The notes: generated by a model from the letters alone, not told the origin. 64,000 nt of DNA from Chersky-840 sp963794615 (GCA_963794615.1 CAWCEP010000005.1:682001-746000), one strand, 5' to 3'. Numbered from the stretch's first letter, positions 16,683 through 25,083 are shown. Numbers and translations are program-made.

Positions 16683-17911
16683 GCGCGCCGACGACCCGGG
16701 AGGGGTTCTCGCCCCCGCCCTATCCCTATGACCGCCTGGCCGCAGCGGCGCAGACGGCGGCTGCGCATCCGGGCGGGGCCGTGGACCTGTCGGTCGGCAC
16801 GCCGTGTGACCCACCCCCCGACGCCGTGGTCGATGCGCTCGGCTCTTCGGGCGCCGAGCGCGGTTATCCGCCCGCCATCGGCAGCGCCGCCCTACGGGGC
16901 GCGGCGGCGGATTGGATGCGACGCCGGTTCGGGGTGTCGCTCGATGCCGCTCAGGTCGCCGCCTGTGTGGGCACCAAGGAGTTCGTCGCCACCGCGGCGT
17001 GGTTCCTGCAGCTGCGCACCCCCGGTCGCGACACGGTACTGGCCCCGGCGTTGGCCTACCCGACCTATGCCATGGGGGCGCGTCTGGCCGGATGCCGGCT
17101 GATGGAGGTGCCTCCCGGCGACGCCGGCGGACTCGACCTGTCGTCGGTCACCGACGACGAGGCGGCGCGAGCGCTGTGCCTGTGGGTGAACAGCCCGTCG
17201 AACCCTTCGGGCGCCCTGACCGACCTAGCCGCCGCCGCGGCGTGGGGTCGAGCCCGGGGGGTCCCGGTGCTCTCCGACGAGTGCTACGCCGAGTTCACCT
17301 GGCAGGGCGAGCCGACGACTGTCGTGGAGGACGGCACCGAGGGAGTGCTGGCGCTGCATTCGCTGTCGAAGCGCTCCAATCTGGCCGGGGTGCGCGTCGG
17401 CTTCTATGCCGGCGACGCCGCGCTCGTCGAGTACCTCGGTGAGATCCGCAAGCACGCCGGGTTCATGGTGCCGGGCCCGGTCCAGGCGGCTGCGGTCGTG
17501 GCCCTAGAAGACGACACCCACGTCGCCGAGCAGCGCCGGCGCTACCGTCGGCGCCTGGATCGCCTGGCGGAGATCCTGCGGGGCGCGGGCCTCGAGGTCG
17601 AGTTGCCGGCGGGAGGCTTCTATCTGTGGGTGCCCGTGCCGGCCTGGGCCGATGCCCAGGGCGCCGTCGAGGCACGGCCCGGCGCCTGGGTGCTCACCAC
17701 CGCGCTGGCGGAGGCGGCGGGGATGCTCGTCAGCCCGGGCGAGTTCTACGGGGACCAGGCGGCGGGATTCGTCCGCATCGCCGTCGTCCAACCCGACGAA
17801 CGGATCGAACTGGTGGCGACGCGCCTCGCCGCGTCGGACCATCCGCATCTCGGGCGCCGGCCGCCATCGACCGGGGCGGGGGGTCCGGGGGGCAACGACG
17901 CGGCCCGGTAA
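16679..17911 (+). CDS. dapC: class I/II aminotransferase, probable succinyldiaminopimelate aminotransferase
   Basis: A fold-type I PLP enzyme of 410 aa. It has the NSPSNPSG segment that contacts the cofactor and the PLP lysine in SLSKRSNLAGVRVGF. The C-terminal part contains GGFYLWVP. Its position between dapF/hflX and dapD/dapE supports the role of N-succinyl-DAP aminotransferase in the succinylase route, as for actinobacterial DapC. Without that context it could only be called a general aminotransferase. GTG 16679 overlaps the hflX stop. Confidence 0.85.
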   Translation: MSAPTTREGFSPPPYPYDRLAAAAQTAAAHPGGAVDLSVGTPCDPPPDAVVDALGSSGAERGYPPAIGSAALRGAAADWMRRRFGVSLDAAQVAACVGTKEFVATAAWFLQLRTPGRDTVLAPALAYPTYAMGARLAGCRLMEVPPGDAGGLDLSSVTDDEAARALCLWVNSPSNPSGALTDLAAAAAWGRARGVPVLSDECYAEFTWQGEPTTVVEDGTEGVLALHSLSKRSNLAGVRVGFYAGDAALVEYLGEIRKHAGFMVPGPVQAAAVVALEDDTHVAEQRRRYRRRLDRLAEILRGAGLEVELPAGGFYLWVPVPAWADAQGAVEARPGAWVLTTALAEAAGMLVSPGEFYGDQAAGFVRIAVVQPDERIELVATRLAASDHPHLGRRPPSTGAGGPGGNDAAR

Positions 17912-17914
17912 CCT
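17909..17914 (+). promoter_or_regulatory. leaderless -10 element (TAACCT) of dapD
   Basis: TAACCT, seven bases, then ATG 17922. It lies over the dapC stop codon. Confidence 0.55.
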
Positions 17915-17921
17915 CGGGCCG

Positions 17922-18748
17922 ATGGCCGACCTGCCGTCCCAGATCGAAGCGTTGTGGGCCCGGGTGGGCGAGCTGAGCCCGGCCGACGGCGACGCTCTCG
18001 GGGTCGTCACCCAGGCCATCGACCTGCTCGACCGGGGTGAGGCCCGGGTGGCCGAGATCGATCCCGCCACCGACGAGGTCGTCGTCCACAGCTGGCTCAA
18101 GACCGCCATCCTGTTGCTGTTCCGGCTGCGGGGAATGGAGACCGTCGAGCTCGATCCGTTCGAGTACCACGACAAGCTCCCGCTCAAGACCCGATACGAG
18201 GCCGCCGGTGTGCGGGTGGTCCCCGGCGCGTCGGCGCGCTGGGGGTCGTTCCTCGACCGGGGCGTCATCCTCATGCCGAGCTACGTCAACATCGGAGCCC
18301 GGGTGGGGGCCGACACGATGGTCGACACGTGGGCCACGGTGGGCTCGTGTGCGCAGATCGGGGCGCGTGTCCACTTGGCGGGAGGTGTGGGCATCGGCGG
18401 CGTGCTCGAGCCGCCCAACGCCGCACCGGTCATGGTGGGTGACGACGCCAACATCGGGAGCCGGTGCATGGTGACCCAGGGCGCCCGGGTGGGGGACGGG
18501 GCCGTGCTCGCCGAAGGCGTGATCCTCAACCCGAGCATCCCCGTGATCGACGCCACCACCGGCGAGGAGCTGGGCCGGGGGGTGGTGCCGTCCTGGAGCG
18601 TGGCCGTCGGGGCCTCGCGACGGCGCGAATTCCCGGGGGTGAGTTCTTCCTTCCCTGTGTGCTCGTCATCAAGCGGCTCGAGCCCGGGGAGCGCCACGAC
18701 AAGGCCCAGCTCGAGGCGGTCCTGCGTGAGCACCAAGTCGGTTCCTGA
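17922..18748 (+). CDS. dapD: tetrahydrodipicolinate N-succinyltransferase (one frameshift)
   Basis: DapD transfers succinyl from succinyl-CoA to tetrahydrodipicolinate. The left-handed beta-helix hexapeptide region is clear (MPSYVNIGARVGADTMVDTW, GSCAQIGARVHLAGGVGIGG, VMVGDDANIGSRCMVTQG). The frame breaks after RREFPG. Restoring one G in the G5 run at 18635-18639 gives GEFFLPCVLVIKRL and the stop at 18748. The expected length is about 275 aa. I read it as a homopolymer deletion in an otherwise intact gene. Confidence 0.9.
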
Positions 18749-18771
18749 CCGAGTCGGCGAGTGCGTCAGCC

Positions 18772-19840
18772 ATGACCGACCTCCTGGCGCTCGCCGCCGA
18801 GCTCGTCGCCATCCCCTCGGTGAGCCATCACGAGGCCGCCCTGGCCGACCGCGTCGAAGCCGACCTGCGGAGTGCCGGGCATCTCGAGGTCATGCGCTTC
18901 GAGGACACCATCGTGGCCCGCACCGAGCTCGGTCGGCCCCGTAGGGTGGTGCTGGCCGGGCATCTCGACACGGTCCCCCCTTTCGACGGGGGGTCGGGGC
19001 GGGTGGAGGGCGACACGCTGTGGGGCCTCGGTGCGGTGGACATGAAGGGCGGCGTCGCCGTGCTCCTCGACCTGGCCACCGCCGTGGCCGCCCCCGCCCT
19101 CGACGTCACCTACGTGCTGTACGCGTGTGAGGAGGTGGAGCGCCGCCACAACGCCCTGGCCCGCTTGGCCACCACGCGGCCCGAGCTCCTCGCTGCCGAC
19201 GCGGCCGTCCTCGGCGAGCCCACCGGCGGCGTCGTGGAGGCGGGGTGCCAGGGGACCATGCGGGCGGTGGTGTCGCGGGGCGGGCGCCGAGCCCATACGT
19301 CGCGGCCGTGGACGGGCGTCAACGCCGTGCACCGGTTGGCGCCGGTGCTCAACGCTCTCGAGCGCTACGTCCCGCGCCGCGTCGTCCTCGACGGCTGCGA
19401 GTACACCGAGCAGCTCCAGGCGGTGGGGATCGAAGGTGGGATCGCCAGCAACGTGGTGCCGGACCGGGCCACGGTCACGAATCAATTACCGCTTCGCTCC
19501 CGAGGTCGACACCGGCGGGGCCGAAGCGACGCTGCGCGCCCTCGTGGGCGCGGGGCTCGATCCCTCGGCGGGTGACGGCATCGACATCGTCGACGCTGCC
19601 TCGGGGGCACCGCCCGATCTCGGCCATCCCGTGCTGGCCGCGCTCGTCGCCGCCACGGGCGCGCCACCCCGGGCCAAGGTGGGGTGGACCGACGTGGCCA
19701 CCTTCGCCGACCTCGGCGTGCCGGCCACCAATTTCGGCCCCGGCGACCCGTTGCTCGCCCACACCCCCGACGAGCATGTGACGCGCCGGGAGCTCGAGCG
19801 GGCCCGCGCCGTGCTCGCCTCCGTCCTGCTCTCGGACTGA
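18772..19840 (+). CDS. dapE: succinyl-diaminopimelate desuccinylase (one frameshift)
   Basis: DapE is an M20-family zinc hydrolase that releases succinate from N-succinyl-LL-DAP. Metal and active-site blocks are visible: AGHLDTVPP, WGLGAVDMKGGVAV, and YACEEVE with the catalytic glutamate. The frame breaks at ASNVVPDRATVT. Removing one A of the pair at 19480-19481 restores INYRFAPEVDTGGAE and continues to the stop at 19840. The C-terminal half includes KVGWTDVATFADLG and NFGPGDPLLAHTPDE. ATG 18772 begins 23 bases after dapD. The intact form would be about 355 aa. Confidence 0.9.
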
Positions 19841-19993
19841 GACCCCCGGGCGCCATCCCCGCCGGTCTCGGCGACGGCCACCCGCCCCAACGAGTGTCAA
19901 ACGTGGTCAGAGGATGGCCACTTCACGACGGTACGGTGCCAAAAGCGGTGACGATCGTCGCCACCGCCTCACCGACCGGAGGGAAGTGACCCC

Positions 19994-20365
19994 GTGGACT
20001 GGAAGCTCGAGCTCGTGGCCGTGCCCGTCACCGACGTGGACCGCGCCAAGGCCTTCTACGCCGACCAAGTGGGCTTCGTCGCCGACCACGACCATCGGGT
20101 CAGCGACGACATGCGCTTCGTGCAGCTGACCCCGCCCGGCTCGGCCTGTTCGATCGCCATCGGGCAGGGGATCGTGACCTCGGTGCCCGGGTCGATACAG
20201 GGTCTGCAGCTGGTCGTCCTCGACGTCGCCGCGGCGCGTGCCGAGCTGGTGGAACGGGGCGTGGAGGTGAGTGAGGTCCAGGACTTCGCGTGGGGCTCGT
20301 TCGTCTTCTTCAGCGACCCCGACGGAAACGGTTGGGCGGTTCAGCAGATCCCGGCGCGCTCATGA
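19994..20365 (+). CDS. VOC-superfamily (glyoxalase/bleomycin-resistance fold) protein
   Basis: A 123 aa vicinal-oxygen-chelate protein. It has the paired beta-alpha-beta-beta-beta layout, with VPVTDVDRAKAFYADQVGF at the start and FFSDPDGNGWAVQQI at the end, both hallmarks of the family. The specific reaction cannot be told from sequence. The metal-ligand set of true glyoxalase I is not complete. GTG 19994 has GGAGGGAAG 10 bases upstream. The 153-base gap before it has a TACGGT at 19932-19937 but no clear -35 box. Confidence 0.85.
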   Translation: MDWKLELVAVPVTDVDRAKAFYADQVGFVADHDHRVSDDMRFVQLTPPGSACSIAIGQGIVTSVPGSIQGLQLVVLDVAAARAELVERGVEVSEVQDFAWGSFVFFSDPDGNGWAVQQIPARS

Positions 20366-20404
20366 CCCCCGGCGTGGCGCGATGGTGTCAGGGGCGGGAT
20401 CCCG

Positions 20405-21034
20405 TCACAGCTTGCGCACGACGGTGACGACGCGCCCGTAGATCGTCACGTCGTCGGGGCTGAATTCCATGGGGGAGAGGGCGGCGTTGGCGGGTGAGAG
20501 CACGACCTTGCCCCGGCGCCGGGCGAAGGTCTTGACGGTGCCCTCGTCCCCGGGGATCCCCGCCACCACGATGTCGCCGTTGTCGGCATCGGGTTGCTGG
20601 CGGACGACGACGAAGTCGCCGTCGAAGATGCCGGCTTCGATCATGGACTCCCCGCGCACCCGGAGCATGAACACCGAACCCGAGCCCGTGAAGTCCTCGG
20701 GGAGCGGAAGCAGCTCCTCGACGTTCTCGCTGGCGAGCACCCCGGTGCCGGCGGCTACGTCTCCGAGGAGCGGCACGTGGCGGACCGGACTGGCCGCCAT
20801 GGCCGCTCTCGACGACGGGTCGAACCGCACCTCCATGGCCCGGGGCTTGGTCGGGTCGCGCCGCAGATACCCCTCGCGCTGGAGCACGGCCAGATGGGCG
20901 TGCACGGTCGACGACGACGTCAACCCGACGGCTTCGCCGATCTCCCGGACCGACGGTGGGTAGCCCTGCTCCCGCAGGCTGTCACCGATGAACTCGAGGA
21001 TCTCGAGTCGCTTCCCCGTCAATGCCTCGGCCAT
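20405..21034 (-). CDS. lexA: LexA repressor
   Basis: LexA represses the SOS regulon and self-cleaves when RecA filaments form. From ATG 21034 (209 aa) the winged helix is at about residues 27-60 (PSVREIGEAVGLTSSSTVHA). The cleavage site is A95-G96 in DVAAGTG. The serine-lysine dyad is S130 (RGESMIEAG) and K168 (GTVKTF). GAGGAG lies about 7 bases upstream of the ATG. An in-frame GTG at 21100, close to the predicted transcription start, would add 22 residues; I consider it less likely. Two SOS boxes in its promoter indicate autoregulation. Confidence 0.96.
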   Translation of the reverse strand: MAEALTGKRLEILEFIGDSLREQGYPPSVREIGEAVGLTSSSTVHAHLAVLQREGYLRRDPTKPRAMEVRFDPSSRAAMAASPVRHVPLLGDVAAGTGVLASENVEELLPLPEDFTGSGSVFMLRVRGESMIEAGIFDGDFVVVRQQPDADNGDIVVAGIPGDEGTVKTFARRRGKVVLSPANAALSPMEFSPDDVTIYGRVVTVVRKL

Positions 21035-21093
21035 GTCGATCTCCTCGTCCCGATCCGCCGTCGGAGCGGTGCCCGTCCGCCAATCCCGGAAGG

Positions 21094-21107
21094 CGAACAC
21101 CAGTTCG
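21094..21107. promoter_or_regulatory. SOS box 1 (CGAACACCAGTTCG)
   Basis: Perfect CGAAC-N4-GTTCG palindrome, the actinobacterial LexA site. It lies just downstream of the lexA -10 box, over the transcription start and the alternative GTG start. Confidence 0.85.
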
Positions 21108-21111
21108 TGTC

Positions 21112-21140
21112 ACCGTAGCGCCCGGGGGGCACCGGATCAA
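21112..21140 (-). promoter_or_regulatory. lexA promoter (TTGATC / 17 / TACGGT)
   Basis: On the minus strand TTGATC (21140-21135) and TACGGT (21117-21112) are separated by 17 bases. SOS box 1 lies just downstream and box 2 overlaps the -35 element. The untranslated leader to ATG 21034 is about 70 bases. Confidence 0.75.
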
Positions 21141-21151
21141 ACACCTGTTCG
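21138..21151. promoter_or_regulatory. SOS box 2 (CAAACACCTGTTCG, one mismatch)
   Basis: CAAAC-ACCT-GTTCG has one mismatch to the CGAAC-N4-GTTCG palindrome. It overlaps the -35 element of the lexA promoter. Confidence 0.7.
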
Positions 21152-21250
21152 TGACGAGCCCCGTGACCAGGGACGGAGGTCCCGTTACACCCGCGTGCCA
21201 CCCTGTGGACATGGCCGCCGCCACCCCCCGCCGGAGCGCACCCGGGCCCC

Positions 21251-21279
21251 TTGACACGAACACCTGTTCGTGGTGTGAT
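21251..21279 (+). promoter_or_regulatory. promoter of the LysM gene (TTGACA / 17 / TGTGAT)
   Basis: Consensus TTGACA (21251-21256), a 17-base spacer and TGTGAT (21274-21279), preceded by TG as in extended -10 promoters. SOS box 3 fills most of the spacer, so LexA binding should exclude RNA polymerase completely. A GTG at 21286 lies six bases after the -10 box. Confidence 0.8.
21257..21270. promoter_or_regulatory. SOS box 3 (CGAACACCTGTTCG)
   Basis: Perfect CGAAC-N4-GTTCG site located between the -35 and -10 boxes of the LysM gene promoter. Confidence 0.88.
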
Positions 21280-21285
21280 GGCGGC

Positions 21286-21330
21286 GTGACGAACACCTGT
21301 TCGACTCGACGTTGGGCGGGACGGCGCTGA
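21286..21330 (+). CDS. 14-codon leaderless leader ORF coupled to the LysM gene
   Basis: GTG 21286 lies exactly six bases after the TGTGAT box, the spacing seen for leaderless starts elsewhere in this window. It opens a 14-codon frame (VTNTCSTRRWAGRR) whose TGA at 21328-21330 overlaps the ATG of the LysM gene as TGATG. That layout is typical of translational coupling. SOS box 4 (21290-21303) lies inside it. No homologue is known to me, so the ORF may be fortuitous. Confidence 0.35.
   Translation: MTNTCSTRRWAGRR
21290..21303. promoter_or_regulatory. SOS box 4 (CGAACACCTGTTCG)
   Basis: Perfect palindrome identical to box 3, centred 33 bases further downstream and about 10 bases after the predicted transcription start of the LysM gene. 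Confidence 0.85.
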
Positions 21331-21836
21331 TGGCCGTCGCCCTCTCGCCGATCCCCTCGGGTCGCAGGAGCCCGAGGGCCTCGCTCCGGGTGGTGGCCCC
21401 GGGAACCCCGGCGGCCCCGGCTCGTCCGGCGCGTCGCAGCGTCCCGGCCGGGCGGCCCTCTTTCCAGTCCGAGCCCGACCGCCGTCGGCATCAGACGCGT
21501 CCCACCCGTGCCGGGTGCCTCACGGACGGGCGGACGACCCGCCCGAGCGTCGCGGTGCGGCGCCGGCGGGTCGTGCTCGGAACGGTGGCGGCGGGCTTGC
21601 TCGTCGCCCTCGCCCTGCCGTGGAGCGGTACCGGAGGCTCCCTCGCCACCTCCGGTCCCGCTCTGGCGGGGGAGGCGGTCATCGCCCACCACGCCTATGT
21701 CGTGCGGCCCGGCGACACGTTGTGGTCCATCGCGCTACGGCTCGACCCGACCGGCGATCCCCGTCCCGTGGTGGCCAAGCTCGAGGCCGAGGTCGGCGAC
21801 GACGTCGTCCCCGGGGAGCAACTGGCACTTCCCTGA
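21330..21836 (+). CDS. SOS-controlled LysM-domain membrane protein, probable cell-division inhibitor (YneA/DivS/ChiZ-like)
   Basis: A 168 aa protein with a basic N-terminus, one membrane segment (VVLGTVAAGLLVALALPW) and a C-terminal LysM domain that begins AYVVRPGDTLWSIALRL. LysM domains bind peptidoglycan. In Mycobacterium the LysM protein ChiZ (Rv2719c), in Corynebacterium DivS and in Bacillus YneA are encoded beside lexA, induced by DNA damage, and delay division. Position, promoter and architecture fit that role here. There is no recognisable hydrolase domain. ATG 21330 is chosen; TTG 21312 is an in-frame alternative. nrdR follows, as in mycobacteria. Confidence 0.8.
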   Translation: MAVALSPIPSGRRSPRASLRVVAPGTPAAPARPARRSVPAGRPSFQSEPDRRRHQTRPTRAGCLTDGRTTRPSVAVRRRRVVLGTVAAGLLVALALPWSGTGGSLATSGPALAGEAVIAHHAYVVRPGDTLWSIALRLDPTGDPRPVVAKLEAEVGDDVVPGEQLALP

Positions 21837-21854
21837 CCGCTCGGACGGTGGCAC

Positions 21855-21860
21855 TACGGT
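21855..21860 (+). promoter_or_regulatory. leaderless -10 element (TACGGT) of nrdR
   Basis: TACGGT, seven bases, then GTG 21868. It gives nrdR its own start apart from the SOS promoter. Confidence 0.55.
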
Positions 21861-21867
21861 TAGACCG

Positions 21868-22338
21868 GTGCGGTGCCCGTGGTGTCAGAGTCTCGAGGAC
21901 AAGGTCGTCGACTCACGCCTGGCCGAGGACGGCGTCGCCATCCGACGTCGCCGCGAATGTCTCTCTTGCAACCGACGCTTCACCACCTACGAGCGCCTCG
22001 AGGAGGCTCCCTTGTGGGTGGTCAAGCGAGGCGGGCAACGCGAGCCGTTCGACCGCGCCAAGGTCGTGTCGGGGGTGCGGGCGGCGACGAAGAACCGGCC
22101 CGTGACCGAGGAGCGGCTCGAGGAGATCGCCCAGCAGGTGGAGGAGGCCCTGCGGGGGGAGGGGGCCGAGGTGTCGAGCCAGCAGATCGGCGTGGCCGTG
22201 TTGGAGCGCCTGCGCGAGGTCGACGACGTCGCGTACCTGCGCTTCGCCTCTGTCTACAAGGGATTCGAGGACCTCGGTGACTTCCAACGCGAGGTGGGCC
22301 TCCTCACCAAGACGACCGAGCCCAAGCGACGGGCCTGA
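21868..22338 (+). CDS. nrdR: transcriptional repressor NrdR
   Basis: NrdR is a zinc-ribbon/ATP-cone repressor of ribonucleotide reductase genes that senses dATP/ATP. The zinc ribbon has cysteine pairs in MRCPWC and CLSCNRRFTTYER. The ATP-cone domain begins VVKRGGQREPFDRAKV and ends in the typical YLRFASVYKGFEDLGDF. Length is 156 aa. GTG 21868 follows a leaderless -10 element. Placement after lexA and the LysM gene puts dNTP control beside the SOS switch. Confidence 0.96.
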   Translation: MRCPWCQSLEDKVVDSRLAEDGVAIRRRRECLSCNRRFTTYERLEEAPLWVVKRGGQREPFDRAKVVSGVRAATKNRPVTEERLEEIAQQVEEALRGEGAEVSSQQIGVAVLERLREVDDVAYLRFASVYKGFEDLGDFQREVGLLTKTTEPKRRA

Positions 22339-22344
22339 CGACGA

Positions 22345-23055
22345 GTGCCCGAGCTTCTCGACGGCGTCCCGGACCGGGTGCTCGCCGTCTATGCCCACCC
22401 CGACGACCCCGACGTCTCGTGCGGGGGGACGCTGGCGCGGTGGTCCGGGGCCGGTTCCGAGGTCCACGTCCTCATCTGCACCAACGGCGACAAGGGGACG
22501 ACCGACCCTGCCACCGACCCCGACGACCTCGCCCGGCGTCGCGCCGGGGAAGCGGCCGAGGCGGCGAAGCTCCTCGGGATCGCCGGCCAACACTTCCTCG
22601 GCTACCGCGACGGGGAGCTCGAGGACGACGCGTCCCTGCGCGCCACGCTGGTGGGGTGGATCCGCAGGCTCCGTCCCCTGACCGTCCTCGCCCCCGACCC
22701 CACGGCGGTGTTCTTCGGCGAGGACTACTTCAACCACCGCGACCACCGGACCACCGGTTTCGCACTCCTCGACGCCCTGTCCCCGGCCGCCGGTCTCCCG
22801 CACTACTTCCCGGAGGCGGGCCCCGCCTACCAGGTGCAGACGGCCCTTCTGTCGGGCACCCTGGAGCCCACGGTGTGGGTGGATGTCACGGCCACGATCG
22901 CTGACAAGGTGGCGGCGGTGTCGTGTCATCGCAGCCAGTTCGCCGACGGTGGCGAATGGGCGAGAGGCGCGGTGAGAGAGCGTGCCCGAGAGGACGGACG
23001 CCGTGCCGGGGTTGGCTATGCCGAAGGCTTCCGGCGGCTGCGACTCGGTGGTTGA
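22345..23055 (+). CDS. LmbE/PIG-L family zinc deacetylase
   Basis: A 236 aa N-acetylglucosaminyl deacetylase-fold protein. It has the zinc motif AHPDDPD near residue 17 and the second ligand segment NHRDHRTTG. Family members include MshB (mycothiol synthesis) and mycothiol conjugate amidase, but many have other substrates. The sequence alone does not choose between them, and no other mycothiol gene is in the window. GTG 22345 starts six bases after nrdR. Confidence 0.85.
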   Translation: MPELLDGVPDRVLAVYAHPDDPDVSCGGTLARWSGAGSEVHVLICTNGDKGTTDPATDPDDLARRRAGEAAEAAKLLGIAGQHFLGYRDGELEDDASLRATLVGWIRRLRPLTVLAPDPTAVFFGEDYFNHRDHRTTGFALLDALSPAAGLPHYFPEAGPAYQVQTALLSGTLEPTVWVDVTATIADKVAAVSCHRSQFADGGEWARGAVRERAREDGRRAGVGYAEGFRRLRLGG

Positions 23056-24444
23056 CCCGGGCGCCACGGGCGCCGGGGTCGATGCGTGCACCGTGTTGCA
23101 CGTCGACATGGACTCATTCTTCGCGTCGGTCGAGGTCCTGGACGACCCCTCGCTCGCCGGTCGCCCCGTCATCGTCGGGGGCGCCGGGGCGCGCGGCGTG
23201 GTGGCGTCGTGCACCTACGAGGCACGTGCCTTCGGGATCCACTCCGCCATGCCGTCGATCGAGGCCCGGCGACGGTGCCCTCACGCCGTGTTCCTCCCGG
23301 GCCGGTTCTCCCGGTACGTCGAGATGAGCGAGATGCTCCACGCCGTGCTCCAGCGGTTCTCGCCTGTCGTCGAGGGGATCGCCCTCGACGAGGCCTTCGT
23401 CGACGTCGCCGGGGTGCGCCGTCTTCTCGGCTCCCCTCCCACCGTGGCCGCCGCCATCCGCACGGCGGTGCGCGACGGCATGCACATGGAATGCGGCGTG
23501 GGGGTGGCGCGGACCAAGCTGCTCGCCAAACTGGCGTCGCGCGCCGCCAAGCCGGTCCTCACCCCTGAGGGCCCCCGGCCGGGGCCGGGTGTCGTGGTGA
23601 TCCTGCCGGATCAGGAGTTGCCCTTCCTCCACCCGCTGGGGATTCGGGCCTTGTGGGGTGTGGGACCGGCCACGGCGCGCCGCCTCGAAGCACTGGGAGT
23701 GATGACTATCGGGGAGCTCGCCCGCATCCCCGAGGAAACGCTGTGCCGGTCGGTCGGTGACGCCAATGGCCGGCAGCTCGCCCAACTGGCCCGGGGTGAG
23801 GACCCCCGACGGGTGGAAGCGTCCCGGGCCGTGAAGTCGGTGGGGCACGAGGAGACCTTCGCGCTCGACATCGACAGCCACGTCGGCCTCCATGGCCACA
23901 TCGTGCGCATGGCCGACGCCGTGGGGACGCGTCTGCGCGAGGCGAAGCTGGCGGGGAGGACCGTCACTGTCAAGGTCCGCTACGGCGACCGCGTCACCAT
24001 CACGCGATCCCACACGGTGGGGGCGCCGCTCGACTCCCCCCGGGCCCTGGGTGCGGTGGCAGGGGCGCTGCTCGACGCCGTCGACGTGGCCCCCGGCGTG
24101 CGGCTCCTCGGGGTATCGGTCTCGGGGCTCGTCGACACCGCCGCCACGGCCCGTCAGCTCTCGTTCGACGACGAGGAGGTGCTCGGGTCCCGACCCGACC
24201 CGCACCGCCCCGACCCTGGCCCAGACGGGCTCGCCGCCGAGCCCGACGAGGGCGGTGCCGCGGCGCGCGCCAGCTGGCCTGGCACGAGGTCGAGGCGGCG
24301 GTCACCGCCATCCGGGCCCGCTACGGCAACGCCTCGGTGGGCCCGGCCGCTCTGGTGGGGAGACACGGACTGGCGGTGAAGGAGCGGGGTGACACCCAGT
24401 GGGGCCCGAGCGCACCGGCGCCGCCCGCCGGTGGTGAGCGGTGA
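23048..24444 (+). CDS. dinB: DNA polymerase IV, Y family (one frameshift near the C-terminus)
   Basis: An error-prone translesion polymerase. Catalytic blocks are VDMDSFFASVE and ALDEAFVDV, with the little-finger part after GVGPATARRLEALGV. The frame breaks around 24240-24262. Restoring one base continues into QLAWHEVEAAVTAIRARYG and the stop at 24444, a C-terminal extension seen in actinobacterial members. GTG 23048 overlaps the previous stop and leaves 17 residues before the catalytic motif; ATG 23018 and GTG 22982 are in-frame alternatives. I see no SOS box upstream, despite lexA being 2 kb away. Confidence 0.9.
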
Positions 24445-24650
24445 TCACCGGGGAGGTCGCACCATTTCTCCGAGGATGTTCCGAGGACGGGTCAGAACCC
24501 CGGATTCGGGCTCGGACCAGGGGGGAGATCGTGGACGTGGGGGAGAGAACAAGGTGACGGAGAATCCCCGGCGACGTTGTCTTGCCCTTCCTCGGTGCCT
24601 AAGATTGACGATGCGCGCCACGTCGCGACGGGGTATGGAAGGGGGTGAGC
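24445..24650 (+). other. gap between dinB and the DUF3040 gene
   Basis: No gene is visible. The gap holds the promoter listed for the DUF3040 gene and a purine-rich stretch at about 24519-24549. No tRNA or terminator hairpin was recognised. Confidence 0.5.
24577..24605 (+). promoter_or_regulatory. promoter of DUF3040 gene (TTGTCT / 17 / TAAGAT)
   Basis: TTGTCT (24577-24582) and TAAGAT (24600-24605) with a 17-base spacer. The leader is about 40 bases and ends in GGAAGGGGG ahead of GTG 24651. Confidence 0.6.
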
Positions 24651-25025
24651 GTGCCGCTCTCCGAGCATGAGCAGCGTGTGTTGCACGAGCTGGAACAAGC
24701 GCTGTACCAGCAGGACCCGGCGTTCGCCGACCGGGTCCGCTCCGAGAGCGTCTACAAGTACGCGGGCCGATACCTGAAATGGTCGGTGGTCGGCTTCGTG
24801 GCGGGACTGGCCGTCATGCTCTTCTTCTTCACGACGAACGTGTTCCTCGGATTTCTCGGCGTGCTCATCATGTTCGCCTCCCTCGTCACCTTCTGGACCA
24901 ACATCCGGCGGATGGGCAAGGCGGGCTGGGAGGAGATCGGTCACTCGCTGCGGACCGACGGCATCGGCAATGCCCTGCACGACACGCGCGGCTGGTTGCG
25001 AGACCGCTTTCGCCGCAACCGCTGA
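24651..25025 (+). CDS. DUF3040 family membrane protein
   Basis: A 124 aa protein beginning MPLSEHEQRVLHELEQAL, the diagnostic start of the actinobacterial DUF3040 family. Two adjacent membrane segments follow (about residues 43-61 and 65-83), then a basic C-terminus. GTG 24651 is chosen because the GGAAGGGGG Shine-Dalgarno run overlaps the alternative GTG 24645. Family members sit near mraZ in many actinobacteria, as here. Function is unknown. Confidence 0.88.
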   Translation: MPLSEHEQRVLHELEQALYQQDPAFADRVRSESVYKYAGRYLKWSVVGFVAGLAVMLFFFTTNVFLGFLGVLIMFASLVTFWTNIRRMGKAGWEEIGHSLRTDGIGNALHDTRGWLRDRFRRNR

Positions 25026-25083
25026 CGCACGCGCCGACCCGACTCATTGATCGTCGGGTGCCCGCAGTGCCGGGGGAGTAACC

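Noticed and set aside
20395..20404. Palindrome CGGGATCCCG between the VOC gene and lexA as a terminator
   Set aside because: A 10-base palindrome with no loop and no T-run is not a credible terminator.
22340..23050. An SOS box for the Y-family polymerase gene
   Set aside because: No CGAAC-N4-GTTCG or one-mismatch variant was found upstream of 23048, so direct LexA control is not supported.
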